A stretch of DNA of 64,000 nucleotides, from NCBI RefSeq assembly GCF_001592265.1, contig NZ_BCWP01000003.1:1-64000 (forward strand), read 5' to 3'. The number at the start of each line of letters is the position of its first letter. The first letter of the stretch is position 1. The notes below the pieces were generated by a model. It was not told the DNA's origin, made no database searches, and saw only the letters and a program-made list of their open reading frames with translations. Positions 25,184 through 36,452 of the stretch are shown here, piece after piece. The translations under genes were made by a program, and so were the position numbers. The DNA comes from Curvibacter delicatus NBRC 14919 (lineage in GTDB: Bacteria > Pseudomonadota > Gammaproteobacteria > Burkholderiales > Burkholderiaceae_C).

Positions 25184-25210
25184 TAAAATAGGCCCACCAA
25201 CGGCCCATAG
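25184..25210 (+). promoter_or_regulatory. Sigma-28 (FliA)-like promoter
   Basis: TAAA, 15 bases, GCCCATAG: matches the flagellar consensus TAAA-N15-GCCGATAA at all four -35 bases and six of eight -10 bases, with exact spacing. It lies 47 bases before the GGDEF receptor gene. The rest of 24983-25256 shows no gene. Confidence 0.5.
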
Positions 25211-25256
25211 CTTCAGCTCCGGCCCATCTGAACAAAAGCAAAAGCAAGAGGTACTG

Positions 25257-27025
25257 ATGACACGGAGCACGACAGGTACGCGAACCACGCGTGCAAAAGG
25301 CTGGGCGCAAGCCCTGTCTGCACCGATCTTTTTTCGGTACCTCATCCTGGCCTTGTGGCTGGGGCTGACCGCCCCAGCCCAGGCGGCGGATGTACCCGGT
25401 GCAGTGGATGCACTGGCGCCGCCGTCGCGCCCCCTGGGGCAGCACATGCGTCTGCTGACCGAAACCGACACCCCCTGGACCTGGCGGCCGCCCGACAGGC
25501 CTTCGCCGCGGCACAAGACCCGCCCATCCACTCGCCGGTCCTCGGCTTGGGCATCGGGCATCGCCCGGTGTGGGCGCATCTGGTGGTTGACAACCCCACT
25601 GACCAGCCTCTGAAGCGGCAGCTTGCCGTGAGCCCGAGCTGGACCGACACACTCGATGTGCACGTGGTCCACCCGACGGGCGACACCACCCATTGGCACA
25701 CGGGCGATGCCTTGGCCAATGCGCCGTATCTGGACGATGCACTGGGTTATCTTTTTGAGCACAGTTTCCCGCCCGGGCGCAGCGAAGTGCTGCTGCGTTT
25801 TGCCACGCCGGACCCGATGATCGTGAACGTGCAGCTGCTCACGCCCCTCACCCTGGCGCAGCAGGCCAAGTTTGAGCACTCCAGCTACGGCGTCCTGTAC
25901 GGTTTTCTGGCCGCGCTGTCGGTCCTGAACCTGATCATGTACTTTGGCCTGGGTCGGAGCAACAGCCTGTATTACGCCCTGTACCTGCTGAGTTTCGTCG
26001 CCATGAACCTGTCCTACACCGGCCGTGGCATGGCCTGGCTGTGGCCCGAGGCCCCCTACTTCCAGCGTTATGTCATCCTGGTCCTCATGGTGCTCTCGGC
26101 AACCGCGGGCCTGAAATTCGCCCGCGAGTTTCTGGCGTTGGACCAGTCAGTCCCGGCACTCGGGCGCGGCATCCAATGGGCATGCCGCGGCATCATCGCG
26201 TGGATACTGGTGACGGTCCTCTTCAACTGGCACGCCACCGCCGTCTACACGGCGTTTCTGGCGAGCGGCATTTTTTCGGTGGCCTTGGTCCCGATCGGCA
26301 TCCTGGCTCAGCGGCGCGGTCAGGCCGCCGCCGGGTATTTCCTGGCCTCGGGCATCGCCTCAGCCATCGGGCTGTGTGCCACCACCTTTTCCGTCTGGGG
26401 CCTCTTGCCCTTCACCCCCTGGACCTACCGCGGCGTGGAGATGGGCACCATGGCCGAAGCCCTGTTGCTGCAGCTGGCACTGGTGCAGTTCATTCGGGCG
26501 CAGATGCTCAAACGCCTCGATGCCGAGCGCGATGCACGCGTGGACGCCTTGACCCAACTGGCCAACCGGCGCGGTTTTCTGGAACAGGCCGAAACGGCCT
26601 ATGGCCTGGCCGTGCGACACCAGCGGCCCCTGGCTGCGGTCATTCTGGACATTGATCTCTTCAAGGCCATCAACGACGGGCATGGCCACGCCATCGGCGA
26701 CGCGGTGCTGGTCAAAGTCGGCCAGACCCTGACCCGCCTGACGCGCAACGGTGACTGCGTGGCGCGCTGGGGTGGCGAAGAATTCATCATGCTGCTGCCA
26801 GAAACCGACCTGACAACCGCCACCCAGTTTGCAGAGCGGATTCGCTGTGCACTGGAGGAGATGGTGGTCATTGCCAAGGATGAAGTGCGCGTGCAGATCA
26901 CGGCCAGTTTCGGTGTCGCCCAGCTGAAGCCGGATCAGTCCCTGGAGAAACTGATCACCGCCGCGGACGATGCGCTGTACAGCGTGAAGCAATCGGGCCG
27001 CAATCGGGTGGCGCACGCCGACTGA
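25257..27025 (+). pseudogene. 7TMR-DISM membrane receptor with GGDEF domain, frameshifted
   Basis: Two overlapping frames make one protein. The first (25257 to about 25475) gives a signal peptide (LALWLGLTAPAQAA) and the start of a DISM extracellular domain, RLLTETDTPWT. The second continues with LDLAAARQAFAAAQDPP, the rest of the extracellular domain, seven transmembrane segments (about 25890-26510) and a GGDEF domain with intact RWGGEEF near 26770, predicting diguanylate cyclase activity. The switch is at a run of five C at 25471-25475: one more C would restore a single frame of about 590 residues reading TETDTPLDLAAARQ. This may be a sequencing error, a real mutation or slippage. The GTG at 25355 has no signal peptide and is an unlikely start. 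Confidence 0.85.
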
Positions 27026-27067
27026 TGCCCCGGGGCCGTGCCGGCCAGCCCGGTGGCGCTTGGTTTC

Positions 27068-28540
27068 TCAGTGGGCGATTTCGAAGTCGATGAAACCGCG
27101 CTCCACAGAAGTGGAAACCAGCTTCACGCGCAAGGGCTGCCCCACATGGAGTTCCGGCAGATCGCCCCGGAGCCGGCCCTCGGCTGGCGGCTCGAAAATG
27201 CGCACCCAGGTGCCGCTGGGGTTGATGCCCGTCACCAGCGCCTCGAAGCGCTGGCCGATATGCGAGTGCAGCAGCAGCGCCGCTTCCGACTTGCGCAACT
27301 GCCGCTCCACCTTCTGTGCCGCGTCTTCCTGTGCGGTGCAGTGGGCCGCCAGTTCAATCAACTCGGCGTTGGTGTACGGCGGCTTCTCACCGGCCAGTGC
27401 GGCCTTGATCAGGCGCTGCGTGATGAGGTCGGGGTAGCGGCGGTTCGGCGCCGTGGAATGCATGTAGTCCTGCACCGCCAGACCGAAGTGGCCGATCGGT
27501 TCCCCCTGCGGCCGCTCCACCACATACTCGCCCGAGCCCATGAGCTTGACGATGACCAGCGACAGGTCAGGAAAGCGCAGCGGGTCGCGCTTGTGCTGCT
27601 TGGCCAGAAAGTCTTCCAACGCCTTGGCATCGGGTTCGGTCGGCAGCGTTGCGCCGTAGTTCTTGGCCACCTCCACGATGCGCAGCCAACGCTCGGGTGA
27701 ACGCACCACGCGCCGCAGCGAGACCTGGCCCTGCGCCACCAGAAAACGCGCCGTGCAGCCGTTGGTGGCAATCATCAGTTCCTCGATCAGCTGGCGCGCG
27801 CGGTTCTGCGGCTGCAGCCGGATGTCGGTGATGCGCTCGCCGTCGAACTGGGCGCGTGGCTGGAAGGTCTCGAACTCCAGCGAGCCTTCGGCGCGCCGCA
27901 GCACGCGCAGCTTCTGCGCCAGGTCGTCCTGCAGGCGCAGCTGCATGTCCATGCCCTTGATGCGGTGTGCCGCAGCGGGCAGCTCGCCCTTGGCTTCAAT
28001 CCAGTCCGATACCGCGTCGTAGGCCAGTTGTGCCTTGTTGCGCACCCGGGCTCGGTAGATGCTGAAACTGGTCAGCAGACCGTCGTTGCTGAACTCCATC
28101 TCACACACCACGGCCAGGCGGTCCTGGTCAGGGTTGAGCGAGGTCAGGTCGGTACACAGGCGCTCGGGCAGCATGGGGAAAATGCGCGCCGAGGTGTAGA
28201 CCGTGGTGGTGTTGATGTGCGCGTGCTGGTCAATCGGCGAACCTTTCTTCACGAGGGCATCCACATCGGCCACGGCCACGAAGATGCGTGCCCGACCATG
28301 GGGCAGCGCTTCGCCCACGGTGAGCTGGTCGAGATCACGCGAGTCGTCGTTGTCGATGGAGCACCAGGGCAGCGCGCTCAGGTCGCGGATACGGCTGTCT
28401 TCTTCATGGGCCGGGCCTTTGATCTGCGCCAGCTGCTGCTGCACCGCGGGCGGAAACTCGGGCTGCAGGCCGCGACTGAACATGGCCCAGGTGGCAAGGG
28501 TGGTCAGGTCGGTGCGGTGATGAATCAAGGCTCGGCTCAT
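27068..28540 (-). CDS. RNase II/RNase R-family exoribonuclease (RNB domain)
   Basis: A 490-residue protein dominated by the RNB catalytic domain. The metal-binding aspartates are in IDNDDSRDLDQ near residue 70-80, followed by ARIFVAVADVDALVKKGS. Further signatures are HSTAPNRRYPDLITQR (about 375-390) and a C-terminal S1-like region. It is shorter than RNase R (about 800) or RNase II (about 640) and lacks the N-terminal cold-shock domains, a form known in betaproteobacteria. The ATG at 28540 starts MSRALIHHRTDL; the frame extends to 28762 without a good start. It degrades single-stranded RNA 3' to 5'. Confidence 0.9.
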   Translation of the reverse strand: MSRALIHHRTDLTTLATWAMFSRGLQPEFPPAVQQQLAQIKGPAHEEDSRIRDLSALPWCSIDNDDSRDLDQLTVGEALPHGRARIFVAVADVDALVKKGSPIDQHAHINTTTVYTSARIFPMLPERLCTDLTSLNPDQDRLAVVCEMEFSNDGLLTSFSIYRARVRNKAQLAYDAVSDWIEAKGELPAAAHRIKGMDMQLRLQDDLAQKLRVLRRAEGSLEFETFQPRAQFDGERITDIRLQPQNRARQLIEELMIATNGCTARFLVAQGQVSLRRVVRSPERWLRIVEVAKNYGATLPTEPDAKALEDFLAKQHKRDPLRFPDLSLVIVKLMGSGEYVVERPQGEPIGHFGLAVQDYMHSTAPNRRYPDLITQRLIKAALAGEKPPYTNAELIELAAHCTAQEDAAQKVERQLRKSEAALLLHSHIGQRFEALVTGINPSGTWVRIFEPPAEGRLRGDLPELHVGQPLRVKLVSTSVERGFIDFEIAH

Positions 28541-28935
28541 GGGTTCCCTGTTGGTTGCAACCTGGCTGGATTGTGCACCGGCGAAACACGGCCTGTGCCG
28601 GTTCACATCACACCGCCCACACAACGTCCATGCCGACCCTGCATAAAAATAATCGGCACGACATGCAAAACCAGCGTACACTCTGTCCGTTGCTGCGATT
28701 TGCTTACCTTTGCAGCACTGTTGTCTGACACACGGTCCACGGCCCTTCCCAAAGCCGCACACCGCACCCCTTCTGGCCGATACATCCGGCCCTCACGGCG
28801 TCAAACTCCCCCCAGCGGCGAGCTCATCCCCGGTCTCCATTTCCCTTTTCGACCGGACACCCCGGCAGCGGCTTTGTACCGCGACGTCCACCACCAGAAA
28901 ACCAAACCAGTGGACGGTTTCCTGAATTTACCGAC
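28541..28935. other. 395-base intergenic region between divergent RNase and small-protein genes
   Basis: No convincing gene in either strand. It must hold the promoter of the RNB gene and that of the small-protein/IF-1 group. The last 150 bases before 28936 could be a long 5' leader, as is usual for cold-shock transcripts, but I see no clear cold-box or strong hairpin. Confidence 0.5.
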
Positions 28936-29208
28936 ATGCGCCAACAGGGCCCATGCAAGCAATTGATTACGACCACATTAGAAAAAGCATTTTCGGTAGG
29001 CAAGTACCTTGTCTCCCCCCTGACCCGACGCACCGAATCGGGCCACTACGCAGCATCCGTCTCCATTCGCAGCGGCCGCGGCAGCGGCACGCATGACCGC
29101 GTGTTCCGCTTCGTGCCGCACTTCCCCACCGAGGAAGGCGCACTGCAATACGCCATCGCCGAAGGCCACAGCTGGCTGCAGCAGCGCCACGGCGGCGCCA
29201 TTGCCTGA
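28936..29208 (+). CDS. Small conserved basic protein upstream of an IF-1 gene
   Basis: A 90-residue, Arg/His-rich protein. The conserved-looking core is VGKYLVSPLTRRTESGHYAA, VSIRSGRGSGTHDRVFRF and FPTEEGALQYAIAEGHSWL. I recall similar small proteins in Burkholderiales next to cold-shock or translation genes, without known function. The start at 28936 is the first ATG, though the core begins about residue 17 and a later start is possible. It is 36 bases before infA, so the two are likely co-transcribed. Confidence 0.7.
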   Translation: MRQQGPCKQLITTTLEKAFSVGKYLVSPLTRRTESGHYAASVSIRSGRGSGTHDRVFRFVPHFPTEEGALQYAIAEGHSWLQQRHGGAIA

Positions 29209-29244
29209 GCCCCATTCACTTTCATACATCACAAGGAGCCCGCC

Positions 29245-29511
29245 ATGGCCAAGGAAGAACTGATTGAAATGCAAGGCAAGGTCGATGAGGTGCTGCCCGA
29301 TTCGCGCTTTCGTGTCACGCTGGACAACGGGCACAGCCTGATTGCCTATACCGGCGGCAAGATGCGCAAGCACCACATCCGTATCCTGGCGGGCGACAAG
29401 GTGTCGCTGGAGCTTTCGCCCTACGACCTGGGCAAAGGCCGCATTACCTTCCGCCACCTGGAGCCCCGCTCCGGCGGTGCACCATCGCAAGCGCGACGCA
29501 CCTTCCGCTGA
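29245..29511 (+). CDS. infA: Translation initiation factor IF-1 (accessory copy type)
   Basis: An 88-residue S1/OB-fold protein: [20 protein letters not shown], then [41 protein letters not shown] and GRITFR. IF-1 binds the ribosomal A site during initiation. It is longer than the usual 72 residues, with a basic C-terminal tail ([13 protein letters not shown]). It is not near ribosomal protein genes, so it is probably the second IF-1 that many Burkholderiales carry. The start follows AAGGAGCCCGCC. Confidence 0.93.
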   Translation: MAKEELIEMQGKVDEVLPDSRFRVTLDNGHSLIAYTGGKMRKHHIRILAGDKVSLELSPYDLGKGRITFRHLEPRSGGAPSQARRTFR

Positions 29512-29608
29512 ACCTGATTCTTTGATGGTTTTTTAAACCAAGACCGTCATTCCCCCGCGTTGCGAGTTTCCTTGAAACCGTGAACGCTTTACTTGAAAGG
29601 TCCCAAAA

Positions 29609-29932
29609 ATGGGCAACAAACTTTACGTCGGCAACCTCTCCTATTCGGTGCGCGACAACGACCTGCAACAACACTTCGGTGCCTACGGCGACGTGCAGTC
29701 GGCCAAGGTGATGATGGACCGCGACAGCGGCCGCTCCAAGGGCTTCGGCTTCGTGGAGATGTCTTCCGACGCAGAAGCCAAGGCAGCCATCACCGGCATG
29801 CACGGCCAGAACGTTGACGGCCGCGACATGGTGGTCAATGAAGCCCGTCCGATGGAGCCGCGCACTGGCGGCTTCGGCGGTGGCCGTCGCGAAGGCGGCG
29901 GTGGCGGCTATGGTGGTGGCAACCGTTACTGA
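29609..29932 (+). CDS. RRM-type glycine-rich RNA-binding protein
   Basis: A 107-residue protein with one RNA recognition motif at about 3-80: RNP2 is KLYVGNL and RNP1 is SKGFGFVEM. A Gly/Arg-rich tail follows (GGFGGGRREGGGGGYGGG). This domain plan is that of the cyanobacterial and proteobacterial Rbp proteins, often cold-induced RNA chaperones. The ATG has GAAAGGTCCCAAAA upstream. It lies 97 bases after infA and ends before a good terminator. With the RNB exoribonuclease and IF-1 it forms an RNA/translation group. Confidence 0.93.
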   Translation: MGNKLYVGNLSYSVRDNDLQQHFGAYGDVQSAKVMMDRDSGRSKGFGFVEMSSDAEAKAAITGMHGQNVDGRDMVVNEARPMEPRTGGFGGGRREGGGGGYGGGNRY

Positions 29933-29950
29933 AGTCTGAACTTCAGCTGA

Positions 29951-29977
29951 AAACCGGCCTTCGGGTCGGTTTTTTTA
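29951..29977 (+). terminator. Rho-independent terminator of the RRM gene
   Basis: AAACCGGCC, loop TTCG, GGTCGGTTT followed by T-rich sequence. The stem includes one G-T pair. It stands about 18 bases after the stop. Confidence 0.85.
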
Positions 29978-30054
29978 TGCCCAAAACATGGCAACGGGTT
30001 GCATGAGCCCAACGTCGCCATGGCATTGCATAGGCTGGCGTACAATCCCGCCCC

Positions 30055-30290
30055 GTCAGGAGAGAGTTTTCACATCGAGAACCGCCGAAGGCGCAGGATG
30101 GCTGATTGCAGCGGTCTGAACGCTCAGGCAAAAGGACTGACGAACGCCCACTGGCAGCGATGCCGACCGGCGTCTCCCCACTGGAGAGAGGCTGCATGCA
30201 ATGCAGTCCACCGAAGGAGCAAACCGCAGCACGTGCCACCCCTGACGCGGCCCGGTGAATCTCTCAGGTAAAGCGGACAGCGGGGGCAGC
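30055..30290 (+). promoter_or_regulatory. Tandem glycine riboswitch upstream of gcvT
   Basis: Two successive glycine aptamers. The first covers about 30055-30142 (GGAGAGAG start, GCCGAAGGCGCAGG core, ending CAGGCAAAAGGACTG). The second covers about 30175-30290 (TGGAGAGAGGC, CACCGAAGGAGCAAACCGC core, CTCAGGTAAAGCGGACAG end). A short linker joins them. A TACAAT at 30041-30046 is a possible -10 hexamer. The element lies before gcvT and should turn on the glycine cleavage operon when glycine is high. The 5' part of this intergenic stretch (29978-30040) holds nothing else I can name. Confidence 0.92.
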
Positions 30291-30345
30291 CCATGGCCCG
30301 GACATTGGTTCTGGTCGTGGTTTCCAATGCCCCTGGAGTTTTGCT

Positions 30346-31488
30346 TTGTCGAGCCCTGACCAGAACCTGCTTCACACCCCGCTGTACGACCTGCACCTGT
30401 CCTTGGGCGCCCGCATGGTGCCCTTTGCCGGCTACGCCATGCCGGTGCAGTACCCGGCCGGACTGATGGCCGAGCACCACCACACCCGCACCGCTGCCAG
30501 CCTGTTCGACGTCTCGCATATGGGCCAGTTGCGCCTGGTGGGGCCTGATTCAGCGGCCGCCTTTGAAACCCTGATCCCGGTCGACGTGCAAGGCCTGGCC
30601 GTGGGCAAGCAACGCTACGGCATGCTGCTGAATGAGACTGGCGGCATCCTCGACGACCTGATGTTCGTCAACCGGGGTGCTGACATCTTCGTCATCGTCA
30701 ATGGCGCCTGCAAAGTGGGTGACATCACCCACATCCAGGCCCGCATCGGCCAACGCTGCCAGGTCATTCCCATGCCGGAGCGTGCCCTGCTGGCGCTGCA
30801 GGGGCCGCAGGCGGTGGCCGCGCTGCAGCGCCTGTGCCCTGGTGTGGAAAAGCTGGTCTTCATGAGCGGCGGGCACTTTCACGTCAGGCACTCGGCGCAG
30901 GACATCGAGTGTTTCATCACCCGCAGCGGCTACACCGGCGAAGATGGCTTCGAGATTTCCGTGCACGAGATGCAGGCCGAGGCGCTGGCCCACCTGCTGC
31001 TGGCGCAGCCGGAGGTAAAACCTGCGGGACTCGGCGCGCGCAACTCCCTGCGTCTGGAAGCTGGCCTGTGCCTCTATGGCAACGACATCGACACCAGCAC
31101 CACGCCCATCGAAGCCGGCCTGAACTGGGCCATCCAGAAAGTGCGCCGCAGCGGTGGCGCCCGTGCTGGCGGCTTCCCCGGCGCCGACAAGGTGCTCGCG
31201 CAGCTGGATACCCCGGCCTCTCTCACACGCCAGCGTGTCGGCCTGATCGGGCTGGAGCGTGTGCCGGTGCGTGAACACGTGGAACTGCAAGACCTGGCTG
31301 GCCAGCGCGTGGGAGAAGTCAGCAGTGGCCTGCTGTCGCCCACCCTGGACAAGCCGGTGGCCATGGCCTATGTGACGGCACAATGTGCGGCGGTGGGCAC
31401 CCGGCTGAACGCCATCGTGCGCGGCAAGCCGGTGGCGATGGAAGTGTCGGTCATGCCCTTTGTACCGAACCGCTATTACCGTGGCTGA
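30346..31488 (+). CDS. gcvT: Glycine cleavage system T protein (aminomethyltransferase)
   Basis: A 380-residue protein that transfers the aminomethyl carbon from lipoyl-GcvH to tetrahydrofolate and releases ammonia. Family segments include SLGARMVPFAGYAMPVQY, HTRTAASLFDVSHMGQ and the C-terminal VGLIGLERVPVREH. The start is a TTG (reading SSPDQNLLHTPLYDLHLS) preceded by TGGAG; a GTG/TTG start is typical when translation is adjusted by a riboswitch leader. First gene of gcvT-gcvH-gcvP, with 43 bases to gcvH. Confidence 0.96.
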   Translation: MSSPDQNLLHTPLYDLHLSLGARMVPFAGYAMPVQYPAGLMAEHHHTRTAASLFDVSHMGQLRLVGPDSAAAFETLIPVDVQGLAVGKQRYGMLLNETGGILDDLMFVNRGADIFVIVNGACKVGDITHIQARIGQRCQVIPMPERALLALQGPQAVAALQRLCPGVEKLVFMSGGHFHVRHSAQDIECFITRSGYTGEDGFEISVHEMQAEALAHLLLAQPEVKPAGLGARNSLRLEAGLCLYGNDIDTSTTPIEAGLNWAIQKVRRSGGARAGGFPGADKVLAQLDTPASLTRQRVGLIGLERVPVREHVELQDLAGQRVGEVSSGLLSPTLDKPVAMAYVTAQCAAVGTRLNAIVRGKPVAMEVSVMPFVPNRYYRG

Positions 31489-31531
31489 GCACCTTTACTC
31501 ACGCGCCAACTGATTTTTTGGAGATGACAGC

Positions 31532-31900
31532 ATGATCAAGTACACCGAAGACCACGAGTGGCTCAAGGTCGAGGGCAACACCGCCGTGGTGGGCATCACG
31601 GTCCATGCGCAGGACGCACTGGGCGACGTGGTGTTCGTCGACCTGCCCGAAGTGGGCAAGACGCTGGCGCAGAAAGACGTGGCCGGCGTGGTGGAGTCCG
31701 TCAAGGCCGCGGCCGACGTGTACATGCCGGTCTCGGGTGAAGTGACTGAGGTGAACGAAGCCCTGCGCGCTGACCCGTCGCTGGCCAACAGCGACCCGCT
31801 GGGCGCCGGCTGGTTCTTCAAGGTCAAGCTGTCCGACGCCTCGCAACTTGATGCGCTGCTGGATGAGACGGCCTACACCGAGCTCACCAAGAACGCCTGA
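31532..31900 (+). CDS. gcvH: Glycine cleavage system H protein
   Basis: A 122-residue lipoyl carrier that shuttles the aminomethyl group between the P, T and L proteins. The lipoylated residue is Lys58 in [10 protein letters not shown]. The N terminus [13 protein letters not shown] and length are typical. Its start follows TTTGGAGATGACAGC. Middle gene of the operon. Confidence 0.97.
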   Translation: MIKYTEDHEWLKVEGNTAVVGITVHAQDALGDVVFVDLPEVGKTLAQKDVAGVVESVKAAADVYMPVSGEVTEVNEALRADPSLANSDPLGAGWFFKVKLSDASQLDALLDETAYTELTKNA

Positions 31901-31999
31901 CCGCTGATGCGCGGCTGTGACGCAACGCCCAGCAGCCCGCTCACAACGCCTCTTTGTTTTTTGAAACCAGATCGTCTCTGACGAGGAAGAACCACGACC

Positions 32000-34888
<2,889 letters not shown>

Positions 34889-34904
34889 GTTTCAGACCAC
34901 GCCC

Positions 34905-34932
34905 GCCCGGTCCGGCAACGCTGCGGCCGGGC
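34905..34932. terminator. Possible terminator between convergent gcvP and a hydratase-like gene
   Basis: GCCCGG (34905-34910) can pair with CCGGGC (34927-34932) in the 49-base gap between the two convergent genes. There is no T-run, so the call is weak. Confidence 0.35.
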
Positions 34933-34937
34933 TGGCC

Positions 34938-35960
34938 TCAGGCAGATAGCGGTATGCCGTGGTCGTGGCGGTCCGTCAGGATCTCGAACGCGGCGCGGTG
35001 CTGCGTGGCCAGCGTCAGCGTGGGGCAGCCGCGCTCCGAGAGGTGCACGGTGCAAGACGCCAGTTTGGAGTTGAGGCAGGTCTTCTGCCCGCCGGGCGGA
35101 TCGTCGTAGGCCAGCCCGACGAAACGCTCTGCCGGAGCCTCCATGTGTACCGACAGCTGCAACGGCCCCAGCTCGCCTTCGATGGCCCAGTGGAAATCAC
35201 AGTAACGGCCGCGGTTGCGCAGTGACTGCCAGACACCGTTCAGCCGGATGTCCCGCTCGCCCAGCCGCAAGACCACGCTGGTCAGCGGCGGCGTCCACAG
35301 CGGGCCGAACTTCAGGCGCGCGGTGGAACACTCCAGAAAGGCCAGCGGGTCGGTGTCGAAGCCGGCCACCTGGCCCCAGGCGTAGCGGTCGGTGTGTTTC
35401 AGGCCCCAGTTGTGGTTCTGGCTGCCGCGCCAGCCATCGATCTCGATGCGGCGGCCGTTCACCTGCAGGGTGCCGGCAAAGTCCGCCAGCGGCACCCCGC
35501 TCAAGGCCTTGGCCTTGGGCAAACCGCGGTGGTACAGCGACAGCGGCAGCAGGAAGGCCGGCTTGCGCTGCCCGTCGTAGCGCAGGTCCCAGGCGATCTG
35601 ACGGTCCGTGCTGTGCGCCGCACCGCGCAGTGTGGTTTCGTCCAGCACCGCATCGCCCAGACGCACCGCCAGCCCGGCGCCCGAGAAGGCACACTGCGCC
35701 AGAGGCACGCACTGCTTGATCGCCGTGATTTCTGACGTCTCACCGTCGAAAAAGATCGACCACAACTGCCCCTCGGTCGCAGCCGGGTTCCCCTTCGGAC
35801 TGAACAGCGTGTAACGGATCCAGAATGCCAGCGGCCTGCTCGGGTGGTTGGCCCGCAGGAAATAACTCTCGTAAAAACCGCGGTCGGACCCGCGGTCGAA
35901 CTGCGAGGCGTTGATGACCTGTTGCAGCTGCTGCGTGGTGAGTCGGGTGAGGTCTTGCAT
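34938..35960 (-). CDS. Lipocalin-like CrtC/tocopherol-cyclase-fold protein, function unknown
   Basis: A 340-residue protein without signal peptide. The segments SQNHNWGLKHTDRYAWGQV (about 190-208) and FDGETSEITAIKQ recall the AttH/CrtC (carotenoid hydratase) and tocopherol-cyclase-like superfamily, which has two lipocalin-like halves. The ATG at 35960 begins MQDLTRLTTQQLQQV. It stands alone, convergent with gcvP. No carotenoid or quinone genes are close, so the substrate is unknown. Upstream, 35961-36150 holds no recognisable gene. Confidence 0.65.
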   Translation of the reverse strand: MQDLTRLTTQQLQQVINASQFDRGSDRGFYESYFLRANHPSRPLAFWIRYTLFSPKGNPAATEGQLWSIFFDGETSEITAIKQCVPLAQCAFSGAGLAVRLGDAVLDETTLRGAAHSTDRQIAWDLRYDGQRKPAFLLPLSLYHRGLPKAKALSGVPLADFAGTLQVNGRRIEIDGWRGSQNHNWGLKHTDRYAWGQVAGFDTDPLAFLECSTARLKFGPLWTPPLTSVVLRLGERDIRLNGVWQSLRNRGRYCDFHWAIEGELGPLQLSVHMEAPAERFVGLAYDDPPGGQKTCLNSKLASCTVHLSERGCPTLTLATQHRAAFEILTDRHDHGIPLSA

Positions 35961-36150
35961 GGGGTGGGCATGGGGCTTGAAGCGCCATGCTACTCGCCTT
36001 GCCCGCCGGTGGGCGACACAAGCGGATCAGGATCGAGGGCTTAGTTGCGCCTTGCCGGGCAATGCTGCAAGCCCGCGAGCAATGATGGAGAACGACCCCA
36101 AACGGTCTTCAAGGGCCCCATCGATCTAATTTATTCGAACCATGCGGATA

Positions 36151-36187
36151 TATACGAAACTTATATAATTCGTATTCGTTTCATATA
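36151..36187. promoter_or_regulatory. AT-rich operator with inverted repeat before the ParD-like gene
   Basis: TATACGAAAC (36151-36160) and GTTTCATATA (36178-36187) are inverted with one mismatch and a 17-base spacer containing TTATATAATTCG. The right arm ends ten bases before the ParD-like start. The AT-rich character is unlike the surroundings. An autoregulatory site of a toxin-antitoxin-like operon is the natural reading. Confidence 0.55.
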
Positions 36188-36197
36188 GAGACTACTG

Positions 36198-36452
36198 ATG
36201 GGTATTGTCAAAATTTCGGACCAGATGCACGAGAACCTACGCGTGGCGGCGAACGCCCTCAGTAGGTCTATCAATGCGCAGGCAGAGCACTGGATGCGGG
36301 TCGGCATGTTGACCGAGATGCATCCAGAGTTGGACCACCGAGAAATCAGCCAACAGTTGATCCGGGCTGAACTTGCGGGAGGACTGGATATCGCTGGAGT
36401 TGTCGCTGCCCCGCTTGGCAAGCCCCGTGCATCCTCGCCCGGAAAACACTAA
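36198..36452 (+). CDS. ParD-like antitoxin-family protein
   Basis: An 84-residue protein with an N-terminal ribbon-helix-helix-like part (MGIVKISDQMHENLRVAANA, then SINAQAEHWMRVGML), as in the ParD-like antitoxin family. The C-terminal half is flexible and Pro/Gly-rich at the end. It should bind the palindrome just upstream and repress its own operon. Its TAA overlaps the ATG of a methionine aminopeptidase gene by one base (TAATG), so the two are translationally coupled. The partner would normally be a ParE toxin, which is absent. Confidence 0.75.
   Translation: MGIVKISDQMHENLRVAANALSRSINAQAEHWMRVGMLTEMHPELDHREISQQLIRAELAGGLDIAGVVAAPLGKPRASSPGKH

Noticed and set aside
25355-27025. The second frame of the GGDEF gene as a complete gene starting at the GTG at 25355
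   Set aside because: The first 35 residues would be low-complexity shadow sequence without signal peptide, while the other frame supplies a normal signal peptide and the matching start of the domain.
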